Shown here: positions 53,426-61,923 of the stretch, in pieces
Position numbering within the stretch: the first letter of the stretch is position 1
Layout of the letters: each line of letters starts with the position of its first letter
Origin: Petrimonas sulfuriphila
Lineage (GTDB): Bacteria; Bacteroidota; Bacteroidia; Bacteroidales; Dysgonomonadaceae
Assembly (NCBI GenBank): GCA_038561985.1
Contig: CP073276.1
Coordinates: forward strand, 1,736,001 to 1,800,000
Length of the DNA stretch: 64,000 nucleotides
Reading direction: 5' to 3'
Made by a program: the position numbers and the translations under genes
Notes under the pieces: generated by a model
Seen by the model: the letters and a program-made list of their open reading frames with translations, nothing else
Databases searched by the model: none
What the model was told of the DNA's origin: nothing

Positions 53426-54319
53426 ATGAAAGAAAACAATAAAGCACTTTTGTTTACTGTTATTGCTGTTGCCAGCTGGTCGACAGTTGCTTCTGCTTTC
53501 AAGATCGGGCTGCGTCACTACGGCTACTTTGAGCTGATCCTGGTTTCGGCCGTCACGGCGATGCTGATCTTTGCGGGGGTTATCACGGTCCAGAAAAAAT
53601 GGCCTCTGTTGCGGAGGCTGACCCTTAAGGAGACGGGGAGCTATGCTTTTACCGGCTTGTTGAATCCTGCCATTTATTACCTGATCCTTTTCAAGTCGTA
53701 CGATTTGTTGCCGGCGCAGATTGCGCAGCCCATCAATTATTTCTGGCCCATCCTGTTGACCCTGTTGTTAGCGGTGATCGAGAAAAAGCCTGTTCCCTTG
53801 TTCAAGTTTATCGGGATGACAATCTCGTTTGGCGGCGTGGTGCTGATCTCGGTGGGAACCGAAGGGATCGCCGGAGTGGAGCTCTCAAAACCGGGAGTCT
53901 TACTGGCTTTCTTCAGTGCGTTCCTGTGGGCTTCCTTCTGGATAGTGAACCGACGGAACAAAAACGTGGACGGTATCCTGGGTTTGTTCCTGAGTTTTAT
54001 GTTCGGTTCCGTCTATCTGTCGCTGGCCACACTCTTTGTCCCGGTCAGCCTGGGTTCCCTGCAGGGGTTTTTGTCGGCCGTTTACGTGGGGTTGTTTGAA
54101 ATGGCGGTGCCGTTTATCTTTTTCGGGCTGGCGTTACAGAAGACCACCAATCCCGCACTTACCAATCAGTTGTGTTACCTTTCTCCCTTCATTTCCCTTT
54201 TTCTTATCCATGCGGTTTTGGGTGAAACCATCTATTTTACCACCTACATGGGCTTGTTCCTGATCGTTTTCGGCATTCTGCTAAACGAATATTTAAACAA
54301 GCGCAGGGTTGCCGTTTAA
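53426..54319 (+). CDS. EamA/DMT-family inner-membrane transporter
   Basis: This 297-residue protein with about ten membrane helices starts at ATG 53426 (MKENNKALLFTVIAVASWSTVASAFKIGL). It has two EamA repeats; the first includes WSTVASAFKIGLRHYGYFELI and the second LLAFFSAFLWASFWIVNRRNK. ALTNQLCYLSPFISLFLIHAVLGE near the end is typical of drug/metabolite transporters. Substrate unknown. It is divergent from the leu-ilv block, so amino-acid efflux is conceivable but is only a guess. Confidence 0.88.
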   Translation: MKENNKALLFTVIAVASWSTVASAFKIGLRHYGYFELILVSAVTAMLIFAGVITVQKKWPLLRRLTLKETGSYAFTGLLNPAIYYLILFKSYDLLPAQIAQPINYFWPILLTLLLAVIEKKPVPLFKFIGMTISFGGVVLISVGTEGIAGVELSKPGVLLAFFSAFLWASFWIVNRRNKNVDGILGLFLSFMFGSVYLSLATLFVPVSLGSLQGFLSAVYVGLFEMAVPFIFFGLALQKTTNPALTNQLCYLSPFISLFLIHAVLGETIYFTTYMGLFLIVFGILLNEYLNKRRVAV

Positions 54320-54504
54320 GCTGAAAATATCAACCGTTGTGAGGCAAGCTCGCTTGGATCCATGCTGGACGGTGGCGAAATCTGCGAGGCGAATTCTTTA
54401 AGGCTATTAGGTTTAAGAAAAAATAACATTTTCTCGTGCAAGGTTTCGGCTTTTGCCGGATTTATAGGGTAACTGTACAAACACGAATGCAAAAATTAAA
54501 AACA

Positions 54505-55248
54505 ATGAAAACTATGAAGATTACTCCTTTTCTTTTAACAGCGGGAATGCTGTTGGGCTTTCTGCTTTTACCGTCCTGCCTGGACGACGACAATGATGTG
54601 AACCGCTTATATCCGAATGCGTTGGTGACCGTTAAGCATGCGGGGGATAAAACTGTTTTTCTGCAGTTGGACGACAAGACGACACTGCTTCCCGTGAACC
54701 TGACAACCTCACCCTTTGGGGAAAAAGAAGTGCGGGCGCTGGTAAACTACGAAGAAGTGGACAAGCCAGGCAGCGGATACGACCAGGCGGTACACGTGAA
54801 CTGGATAGACAGTATCCGTACGAAACCGATGGCGCCTAATCTGGGGACTGAAAACGATACGAAGTACGGTATCGACCCCGTTGAGATTGTGGGCGACTGG
54901 GTGACCGTTGCCGAAGACGGCTATCTCACGCTGCGATTCAGGACGCAGTGGGGCTATCCGCGGGTTGTCCACTCCGTGAACCTTATCCCGGCCAACAATC
55001 CCGAAAACCCGTATGAGGTGGAATTCCGTCACAACTCCAACGGAGATATAGGAGAACGGTTTGGCGACGGCCTCGTGGCTTTCCGGCTCAACAGCCTGCC
55101 CGACACGGAAGGGAATACGGTAAAGCTGAAGTTGAAATGGAAATCGTTTAGCGGCGAGAAATCGGTTGAGTTCGACTATAAAACGCGTGCCGCGACGCCC
55201 GCCAGCTCTGCCATCGCTGCTGAGCGCAGCGTGATCCCATTGCAATAA
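54505..55248 (+). CDS. NigD-like lipoprotein
   Basis: This protein of about 247 residues has a lipoprotein signal (MKTMKITPFLLTAGMLLGFLLLPSC); I chose ATG 54505, although ATG 54487 in frame is possible. The mature part (LDDDNDVNRLYPNALVTVKH, then TVFLQLDDKTTLLPVNL, VNWIDSIRTKPM and FRTQWGYPRVVHSVNLI) fits the NigD-like family of Bacteroidales, two beta-sandwich domains of unknown function. Its carboxy end has a low-complexity Ala/Ser tail. It stands between a transporter and a sigma factor gene with no tight spacing to either. Confidence 0.75.
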   Translation: MKTMKITPFLLTAGMLLGFLLLPSCLDDDNDVNRLYPNALVTVKHAGDKTVFLQLDDKTTLLPVNLTTSPFGEKEVRALVNYEEVDKPGSGYDQAVHVNWIDSIRTKPMAPNLGTENDTKYGIDPVEIVGDWVTVAEDGYLTLRFRTQWGYPRVVHSVNLIPANNPENPYEVEFRHNSNGDIGERFGDGLVAFRLNSLPDTEGNTVKLKLKWKSFSGEKSVEFDYKTRAATPASSAIAAERSVIPLQ

Positions 55249-55292
55249 CCGCTTGCCGGGAGCATCCGCTTCGGCAACCGTGCCACAAAGGG

Positions 55293-55326
55293 TTGTTTCA
55301 AAAATCGACAAAAGGCTGTACCTTTG
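55293..55326 (+). promoter_or_regulatory. Promoter of the ECF sigma operon
   Basis: TTGT at 55293-55296 and TACCTTTG at 55319-55326, 22 bases apart, fit the Bacteroidota pattern. The ATG follows at 55398, giving a leader of about 65 bases. Confidence 0.5.
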
Positions 55327-55397
55327 CATGATAAAGGTACACCTTTTTCGTAAAGGGAGAGCGTGTATTTTAGTGTTGGTTCGAACAAAATCCGTTA

Positions 55398-55967
55398 ATG
55401 ATCAGAGACGAAAACAAAGAGCAGGCCCTTCTTCAGCAGATTGTACGCGGTAATACGATGGCCATGAAGAAGTTTTACGACACCTATTCGGGGTATCTTA
55501 CCGCGGTATGCTCTCGTTACATCGCTGACAAAGAGGATGTAAAAGATATCTTACAAGAAAGCTTCATCAAAATTTTCAAAGCAGTAGATAAGTTCGAATA
55601 TAAAGGGGCGGGATCGTTAAAAGCGTGGTCGGCCCGCATTGTAGTCAATGAAGCGTTGAGACATATCCGGGAAAGCAATAAGCTGAAGGTTATAAACCTG
55701 CCCGGTGAGGAGCTGCCCGACATGGCCGATGACCGTGAGCCTGATTTCAATGAGATACCCACGCAGGTTATCCTGGAAATGATCCGGAAGTTACCTGTGG
55801 GCTACCGGACCGTATTTAACCTGTATGTTTTTGAGGAAAAAAGTCACAAGGAAATTGCTTCGATACTGAGCATTTCTGAAAGTACTTCTGCCTCGCAGTT
55901 ACACAGAGCCAAAGGCTTGTTGATGCAAGAGATAGATTTGTATCGGTTTAAAAAAATGGCACTATGA
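55398..55967 (+). CDS. ECF-type RNA polymerase sigma factor
   Basis: This 189-residue sigma-70 family protein has region 2 (AMKKFYDTYSGYLTAVCSRYIADKEDVKDILQESFIKIFK, the sigma2 core-binding helix) and region 4 (LPVGYRTVFNLYVFEEKSHK, then EIASILSISESTSASQLHRAK) with its helix-turn-helix. It redirects polymerase to a small regulon. The stop overlaps the start of the next gene (ATGA), so the pair is co-translated. The trigger is not visible. Confidence 0.92.
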   Translation: MIRDENKEQALLQQIVRGNTMAMKKFYDTYSGYLTAVCSRYIADKEDVKDILQESFIKIFKAVDKFEYKGAGSLKAWSARIVVNEALRHIRESNKLKVINLPGEELPDMADDREPDFNEIPTQVILEMIRKLPVGYRTVFNLYVFEEKSHKEIASILSISESTSASQLHRAKGLLMQEIDLYRFKKMAL

Positions 55968-57220
55968 ATAATCAATGGCAGGATAACCTGCGCAATCGGA
56001 TGGAGCATCACGAAGAGCCTGTTCCCGAAGGTTTGTGGGAGAGCGTCGAGCAGGTGATTAGCGCCGGGAGCTCCGTAGGGACAAAGCCGGCGGGACAACG
56101 GATCCGGTTGTGGGACAAGCGTATCGGGGCAGTAGCAGCAGTGGGGATTGTTTTGTTTTTTATCGGGTTGTACACGTTGAAGGAAAATCAAAAAAACATA
56201 CAGCTCGTAGAACAGAGACAGCCAGAACTGCCTGCTCCCGTTGCGCATCCCGACAAAGAACCGCTCTTGGCGCACCGTACTGAAAATGAAAAACCGGAAA
56301 CGGAAAAAAAGTTGCGTGGAGCTAAAGGAGAGGAAACAGCTAAAACAGCGGAAACGGTGAGGACAGCGGATGTTGTTGAAGCGGCTGAACGGCAAAGCGA
56401 AGAAATCCCGCGTCAGGGAGAGCCCGAAAATTCTCCTTCTCCCCGTGTTGACCGGAAATACAGTCCGGAAACTAACGACGGGCAGGCGTTTCGCTTGCCG
56501 GCACGGCGGCGTAACGGCAGGCCCGCAAAATGGCAGACGGACCTTTATGCGTCGAACATCCCGTCGGGTTCCTCCAAACATTACGACGGATACCGCAGCT
56601 TTACCCCTTTTGGGTTAAAATCGGAGGAAGAGGAGCATGTGCTGGCCGCAGGTTCGGGTTTGCCCGGCGATTTTATTGTGGGGAAGGAGTACCGGCACGT
56701 CTATACCGACGTCAAGCATTTTCAGCCGGTCACGCTGGGTGTTTCGCTGAAGTACAACCTCAGCGACAGCTGGAGCATCACGAGCGGCCTCAACTATACC
56801 GTTCTCTCCTCGCAGCTAAGCACGGGAAGCTACAATCATTACTACAACAGCCGGCAGACGCTGCACTACCTGGGCCTTCCGGTAACTGTCAACTACACCG
56901 TCTGGCGCTCCGGCCAATTATCAACGTATATCTCCGGCGGTGGGATGGTGGAGAAGAACGTCGCGGGCGCACTGTCCACCGATTATATTGTGGACAATAA
57001 AATTGAGGAGCGTAGCCAGGAAGGGTTGTCCGTAAAACCGTTGCAATGGTCTGTAAGTTCTGCCGCCGGCATGGAGTACCGGTTGTGGAAAGGCATCGGA
57101 TTGTATGCCGAACCGGGAGTGACCTACCATTTCAGGAACAGTAGCGGAGTGGAAACGATTTATCGGGAAAAGCCGTTGAACTTCAACATCAGGCTGGGAC
57201 TGCGCTTCTCCTTTTTTTAG
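55964..57220 (+). CDS. Membrane protein with cytoplasmic N-terminus and C-terminal beta-barrel
   Basis: This is a 418-residue protein. A short N-terminal region (WQDNLRNRMEHHEEPVPEGLWESVEQVI) resembles anti-sigma cytoplasmic tails. One membrane helix follows at about residues 49-67 (IGAVAAVGIVLFFIGLYTL), then a low-complexity acidic/basic linker. A C-terminal region of alternating hydrophobic strands has FQPVTLGVSLKYNLSDSWSI, GLNYTVLSS, LHYLGLPVTVNYTV and RLGLRFSFF at the end, like PorT-type outer-membrane barrels. It is co-expressed with the sigma factor and may be its regulator. The same protein seems to carry an inner-membrane anchor and an outer-membrane domain, which is odd but seen in this phylum. 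Confidence 0.7.
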   Translation: MNNQWQDNLRNRMEHHEEPVPEGLWESVEQVISAGSSVGTKPAGQRIRLWDKRIGAVAAVGIVLFFIGLYTLKENQKNIQLVEQRQPELPAPVAHPDKEPLLAHRTENEKPETEKKLRGAKGEETAKTAETVRTADVVEAAERQSEEIPRQGEPENSPSPRVDRKYSPETNDGQAFRLPARRRNGRPAKWQTDLYASNIPSGSSKHYDGYRSFTPFGLKSEEEEHVLAAGSGLPGDFIVGKEYRHVYTDVKHFQPVTLGVSLKYNLSDSWSITSGLNYTVLSSQLSTGSYNHYYNSRQTLHYLGLPVTVNYTVWRSGQLSTYISGGGMVEKNVAGALSTDYIVDNKIEERSQEGLSVKPLQWSVSSAAGMEYRLWKGIGLYAEPGVTYHFRNSSGVETIYREKPLNFNIRLGLRFSFF

Positions 57221-57222
57221 GT

Positions 57223-58497
57223 TTATCCGAAATCGTCGAACATGATCATTTCCGGCGGGACGCCGAGGCTGTCGAGCATCCGCTGTACGGCTGCCGCCAT
57301 TGGCCCGGGGCCACACATGTAGTATTCGATATCTTCGGGTGCATCGTGATCCTTCAAGTACGTGTCGTGAATCACCTGATGCACGAACCCGGCGGTGTAC
57401 TTTACACCTGCCGCATCGGCTGCCGGATCGGGACGGTCCAGCGCCAGGTGGAACGAGAAGTTGGGAAACTCGCGTTCCAACTCGTAAAAATCTTCCAGGT
57501 AAAAAGCCTCCATCAATGCACGTGCACCGTAGAAATAGGACATTTTTCGGTCGGTAGTCTTCAGCGTCTTCATCATGTGCATGATTTGCGCGCGTAAGGG
57601 GGCCATCCCGGCGCCACCGCCCACCCAAAGCATTTCGCGCTTGCTGTTGTAGATGGGGTGGAAATCGCCGTAGGGGCCGGACATGGTTACTTTATCGCCC
57701 GGCTTCAGGTTGAATATATAGGACGATACGATACCCGGGTTCACGTTCATCCATGTATTTTTTGCCCGGTCGAACGGCGGGGTTGCCACGCGCACGTTCA
57801 GCTTGATAATATCGCCTTCGGCAGGATAGTTTGCCATGGAGTAAGCACGAATGGTTTCTTCTTCGTTCTTGACGGTCAGGTCCCACATCTTAAACTTGTC
57901 CCACTCGGGTTTATATTGTTCATCGATCGCGAAATCGGTATATTTCAACTCGTATTTGGGCACTTTTATCTGGCTGTAGGAGCCGGGGATAAAATCCAAA
58001 TGCTCGCCGTCGGGCAGCCGCACCACAAATTCCTTGATGAAGGTAGCCACGTTGTTGTTGGAAACGACCTCGCATTCCCATTCCTTAACGCCAAATACCT
58101 CTTCCGGCACGACGATATTCATGTCTTCTTTCACCTTTACCTGGCAACTGAGGCGCCAATTGGCCATCTGCTCCTTGCGGCTGAAGTGTCCGGTTTCGGT
58201 CGGGAGGATTTCTCCGCCTCCGTCCAGCACCTGGCAGCGGCATTGTCCGCATGTTCCTCCTCCACCACACGCGGACGAGAGGAATATGTTCTGTGATTGC
58301 AGCGTATTAAGCAGGGTTGACCCCATGGGAACTTCTAGATTTTTCTCTTTATTGACGGTAATCTTCACATTTCCGGAAGGCATCAGCTTTGCTTTGGCCA
58401 CCAGAATGACAATTACCAAGATCAGAATTATCAACAAGAAAACCACTACACTGGTTAAGATGGTTATTCCGCCTGAACTCATTAACAACACATTCAT
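57223..58497 (-). CDS. nqrF: Na+-translocating NADH:quinone reductase subunit F
   Basis: This 424-residue NADH-oxidising subunit has an N-terminal membrane helix, a 2Fe-2S domain with Cys77, Cys83, Cys86 and Cys118 (ACGGGGTCGQC), the FAD motif RAYSMANYP (217-225), and the NADH site VGGGAGMAP (about 292-300). It accepts electrons from NADH on the cytoplasmic side. It is the last gene of the nqrABCDEF cluster and converges with the barrel protein gene 2 bases away. Confidence 0.97.
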   Translation of the reverse strand: MNVLLMSSGGITILTSVVVFLLIILILVIVILVAKAKLMPSGNVKITVNKEKNLEVPMGSTLLNTLQSQNIFLSSACGGGGTCGQCRCQVLDGGGEILPTETGHFSRKEQMANWRLSCQVKVKEDMNIVVPEEVFGVKEWECEVVSNNNVATFIKEFVVRLPDGEHLDFIPGSYSQIKVPKYELKYTDFAIDEQYKPEWDKFKMWDLTVKNEEETIRAYSMANYPAEGDIIKLNVRVATPPFDRAKNTWMNVNPGIVSSYIFNLKPGDKVTMSGPYGDFHPIYNSKREMLWVGGGAGMAPLRAQIMHMMKTLKTTDRKMSYFYGARALMEAFYLEDFYELEREFPNFSFHLALDRPDPAADAAGVKYTAGFVHQVIHDTYLKDHDAPEDIEYYMCGPGPMAAAVQRMLDSLGVPPEMIMFDDFG

Positions 58498-58559
58498 TGT
58501 ATATCCTGTTTTTTTATTTTGAAAACTTTGTTTATTTTAATTGGCGTTGAGCTTACTGT

Positions 58560-59174
58560 TTAAATATTGATTCCCGAGAAACTCATGAATCCAATGGCCA
58601 TCAAGGCCGTGATGATAAATGTTATGCCCAACCCTTTCAGCGGTTTGGGAACGTGGGAATATTCCAGTTTCTCCCGGATGGCGGCCATTCCAAGAATGGC
58701 CAGCAGCCAACCGATACCGGAGCCGAACCCGTAGGCGGTGGCCATGCCCACATTGGCAAATTCGCGTTGCTGCATGAACAATGAACCTCCGAGGATGGCA
58801 CAGTTTACGGCAATCAATGGCAGAAAGATACCCAACGAGGCGTAAAGCGACGGGCTGAATTTCTCCACTACCATTTCAACCAACTGAACGAAAGATGCAA
58901 TAACGGCGATAAAAATGAGCAGGCTGAACACACTCAGGTCGATCGTTGCAAATTGCGGGCCCAACCACGCTAAAGCGCCTGCCTTAAGTACGTAGTTTTC
59001 GAGCATATAATTGATGGGCAGGGTGAGCACGAGCACGAAAGTGACCGCAATGCCCAGCCCGAAAGCCGTCTTAACGTTTTTTGATACAGCAAGATAGGAG
59101 CACATACCCAGAAAGTATGCGAATATCATATTGTCTACAAATATCGATCTTACAATTAGACTAATAGCATCCAT
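58560..59174 (-). CDS. nqrE: Na+-translocating NADH:quinone reductase subunit E
   Basis: This 204-residue membrane subunit of six helices has FVDNMIFAYFLGMCSYLAVSK (conserved Cys), FLPLIAVNCAILGGSLFMQQRE and a helix with IGWLLAILGMAAIREKL. It forms with NqrD the Fe-binding core of the complex. Order and length are standard. Confidence 0.96.
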   Translation of the reverse strand: MDAISLIVRSIFVDNMIFAYFLGMCSYLAVSKNVKTAFGLGIAVTFVLVLTLPINYMLENYVLKAGALAWLGPQFATIDLSVFSLLIFIAVIASFVQLVEMVVEKFSPSLYASLGIFLPLIAVNCAILGGSLFMQQREFANVGMATAYGFGSGIGWLLAILGMAAIREKLEYSHVPKPLKGLGITFIITALMAIGFMSFSGINI

Positions 59175-59251
59175 ATTTATTTTTTTATTTTTGTTTTACG
59201 ATAATTTTTCGATAAATACTCGATAGTTATCCGGTTAACACGCGTAGCGCA

Positions 59252-59884
59252 CTAATTGGTCCCTTCCTGTAAATCCTTGTTTTTCGACCGGTGTACCCAG
59301 ATGATTACCGCGACAAGGATCAACGCCATGGGGGCCAGCATCATAAGGCCGTTGTTTTCGTAACCGGCACTGTATGCTGCCTGCGGGATGACTTTGTATC
59401 CGAGTAGCGTGCCGGATCCCAGCAGTTCGCGGAAGAAGCCCACCGTTACCAGTATCCATCCGTATCCCAGTCCGTTACCGATCCCGTCGAGGAAGGAAGG
59501 CCACGGCCCGTTACCCAGGGCAAACGCTTCCAGGCGCCCCATCAGTATACAGTTCGTAACGATCAGTCCCACAAAAACCGACAGCTGCTTGTTCACGTCG
59601 TAAGCAAATGCTTTGAGTACTTCGCTCACGATGGTCACCAATGCGGCCACCACCACCAGTTGGACGATGATACGGATACGGTTGGGGATAGTTTTTCTCA
59701 ACAGCGAGATAATAACGTTTCCGAAAGCGGTGACAATGGTTACGGCGATGGCCATTACCAATGACGGTTCCAGCTTGGACGTTACAGCCAGTGCCGAACA
59801 GATGCCGAGCACCTGTACCAGGATAGGGTTATTTTTATTGAGAGGCCCTAACAGAGCCTGTTTTGCTTTTGCTGATAATGCCAT
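59252..59884 (-). CDS. nqrD: Na+-translocating NADH:quinone reductase subunit D
   Basis: This 210-residue membrane subunit has NPILVQVLGICSALAVTSKL (conserved Cys), a cytoplasmic TIPNRIRIIVQLVVVAALVT stretch, and VGLIVTNCILMGRLEAFALGN (second Cys). It is homologous to NqrE. It starts 29 bases after nqrC. Confidence 0.96.
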   Translation of the reverse strand: MALSAKAKQALLGPLNKNNPILVQVLGICSALAVTSKLEPSLVMAIAVTIVTAFGNVIISLLRKTIPNRIRIIVQLVVVAALVTIVSEVLKAFAYDVNKQLSVFVGLIVTNCILMGRLEAFALGNGPWPSFLDGIGNGLGYGWILVTVGFFRELLGSGTLLGYKVIPQAAYSAGYENNGLMMLAPMALILVAVIIWVHRSKNKDLQEGTN

Positions 59885-59913
59885 ATTCTTATCGTTTTAT
59901 AGTGAATGCGGAT

Positions 59914-60609
59914 CTATTTTCCGTCATTTAATTGCAGTAAAAAATTCTTGTATTCTCCCACGCTTTCCAGCAACATCGCGTCAACTCCTTTACTGGTGAT
60001 GGTGCCACCCGATATTCCGTCGACATAGTCCCTTTCGGAGTTGGTTTGTCCGGGTTTAACCACGGCTATGGATTTAAATTCGCCGTTTTTTATCAGCTCT
60101 TTCCCGTTGAATTGATTCCGGAAATGTGGGTAAACTATTTCCGCGCCCAGCCCCGGAGTTTCACCCGCGTGTCCGAATTCGGAACCGTAAACGGTGCTGC
60201 CGTTGCCCTCTACGGAGAGGTATCCCCAGATAGGCCCCCACAGGCCGGTGCCGTTCATGGGGATAATGTATTTTTTGGAACCTTCCACTTCCGCTTCATA
60301 GACAGCAAGCCCTTCCCCTTCGCCCGAAAAAGCGGGATCGGTGGGCTCAATTCCCTCCGTGCCGTCGATCTTTACTCCTTCGGGAGTAATGAGGTAGGCC
60401 GATTTAACCAGGGTTCTGTAGATACCGTCGGCTTCGGCCGGGGAGGCATCAACGCGTAGCGACCGGAGGATCTGCTGCATCTTGTCGGTATTCACGTTTG
60501 CAGTTTGTCTGTCGCTCAACACCTGGTGGGTGAAGGCCAGACCTATGGCAACGATAATCACCATTACCGATGCGTATATTATTGTATATGTGCTATTTTC
60601 TCTGTTCAT
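59914..60609 (-). CDS. nqrC: Na+-translocating NADH:quinone reductase subunit C
   Basis: This 231-residue subunit has one N-terminal membrane helix and a periplasmic FMN domain with GLWGPIWGYL and DGISGGTITSKGV. T203 in SGGT is the likely covalent FMN site (the common form is SGAT). It passes electrons across the membrane. It lies between nqrB and nqrD. Confidence 0.95.
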   Translation of the reverse strand: MNRENSTYTIIYASVMVIIVAIGLAFTHQVLSDRQTANVNTDKMQQILRSLRVDASPAEADGIYRTLVKSAYLITPEGVKIDGTEGIEPTDPAFSGEGEGLAVYEAEVEGSKKYIIPMNGTGLWGPIWGYLSVEGNGSTVYGSEFGHAGETPGLGAEIVYPHFRNQFNGKELIKNGEFKSIAVVKPGQTNSERDYVDGISGGTITSKGVDAMLLESVGEYKNFLLQLNDGK

Positions 60610-60649
60610 AGTTCAATTGTATTCAGTAGTTATTCAGAAACGCGAATCC

Positions 60650-61855
60650 CTATTTTTTCACGGCAGCTCGTTTTAAGCGGCGTTTGATGTTGGCATCCAC
60701 CACATAGAAATCGATCAGCGGAGCGAAAGCGTTCATAAACAGGATGGCAAGCATCATGCCTTCGGGATACCCCGGGTTGAAGATACGGATCAGGATGGCC
60801 ACCACACCAATCAGAAAACCATATATCCATTTCCCCTTTTCCGTACGTGCCGATGTCACCGGATCGGTTGCCATGAATACAGCCCCGAAAGCGAAACCGC
60901 CAAGCAGGAAGTGATACACCGGCGGCATTTCCATAGCGGCATTTTGTGCGAGCAAATTAAGCAGGGCAACGGTGAACAGCCCTCCCAGGAAGACGGAAGT
61001 CATCGTTTTCCAGCTTCCTACGCCCGTTATGATCAGCAGGATGGCTCCCAGCAGGATGGCCAGGGTGGATACCTCACCGACCGACCCGGGAATTAATCCG
61101 ATAAACATATCCCACAACGACAAAGGATTACCTGTGATTCCCAGGAAAGAGAAGTCTCCGAAACGTGAAGCGTCCGATACGGCAAGTTGTCCGAGCGGTG
61201 TTGCGCCGGAAAAGCCGTCTACAACATTTCCTCCACCCAGGCCGAACGTGTCGGCAGTGCGTACCCATACCTGATCGCCCGACATTTTAGAGGGATAGGC
61301 AAAGAACAAGAATGCGCGGGCGATCAACGCCACGTTAAAAATATTGTATCCGGTTCCGCCAAAAACTTCCTTCGCAAAAATGACGGAGAACGCAGTGGCT
61401 ACGGCAATCATCCAGAGCGGGGTGTCCACGGGTAAAATCATCGGGATAAGCAATCCCGAGACCAAAAAACCTTCGGCCACTTCTTCCTTCTTCATCTGAG
61501 CCATGGCAAATTCGATGCCCAGGCCCACCACGTAGGAAACAACGATCTGTGGAAGCATGGCTAAAAGTCCGTAGAGGAAAGTTCCCACAAAGCCTGCCTG
61601 AACGTTTATGGCCAGATAATGCTGGTAACCTACATTATACATCCCCATGAGCAATGCCGGAATAAGTGCGAGTATCACGATAACCATCGTACGTTTTGAG
61701 TCTCTGGCATCGTGGATATGTACTCCCGATTTCGACGTCTTGTTGGGTACGTACAGGAAGGTTTCAAAGGCATCGTATGTAGAATTCAACCAATGAAATT
61801 TACCTCCTTCTTCGAAATTCGGTTTTATTTTATCGAGAAATTTTCTTAACGACAT
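60650..61855 (-). CDS. nqrB: Na+-translocating NADH:quinone reductase subunit B
   Basis: This 401-residue membrane subunit of about ten helices has SGVHIHDARDSKRTM, FLVSGLLIPMILPVDTPLWM, KEVFGGTGYNIFNVALIARAFLFFAYP, and VVDGFSGATPLGQL with T219 as covalent FMN attachment. It is the main sodium-pumping subunit. It is 68 bases after nqrA. All motifs are intact. Confidence 0.97.
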   Translation of the reverse strand: MSLRKFLDKIKPNFEEGGKFHWLNSTYDAFETFLYVPNKTSKSGVHIHDARDSKRTMVIVILALIPALLMGMYNVGYQHYLAINVQAGFVGTFLYGLLAMLPQIVVSYVVGLGIEFAMAQMKKEEVAEGFLVSGLLIPMILPVDTPLWMIAVATAFSVIFAKEVFGGTGYNIFNVALIARAFLFFAYPSKMSGDQVWVRTADTFGLGGGNVVDGFSGATPLGQLAVSDASRFGDFSFLGITGNPLSLWDMFIGLIPGSVGEVSTLAILLGAILLIITGVGSWKTMTSVFLGGLFTVALLNLLAQNAAMEMPPVYHFLLGGFAFGAVFMATDPVTSARTEKGKWIYGFLIGVVAILIRIFNPGYPEGMMLAILFMNAFAPLIDFYVVDANIKRRLKRAAVKK

Positions 61856-61923
61856 TTATTTTATCTGTTTTAATTTATTGTTATTCTATATTTGTCAATG
61901 CGTAGAGCGGAGGGCCGTACCGG

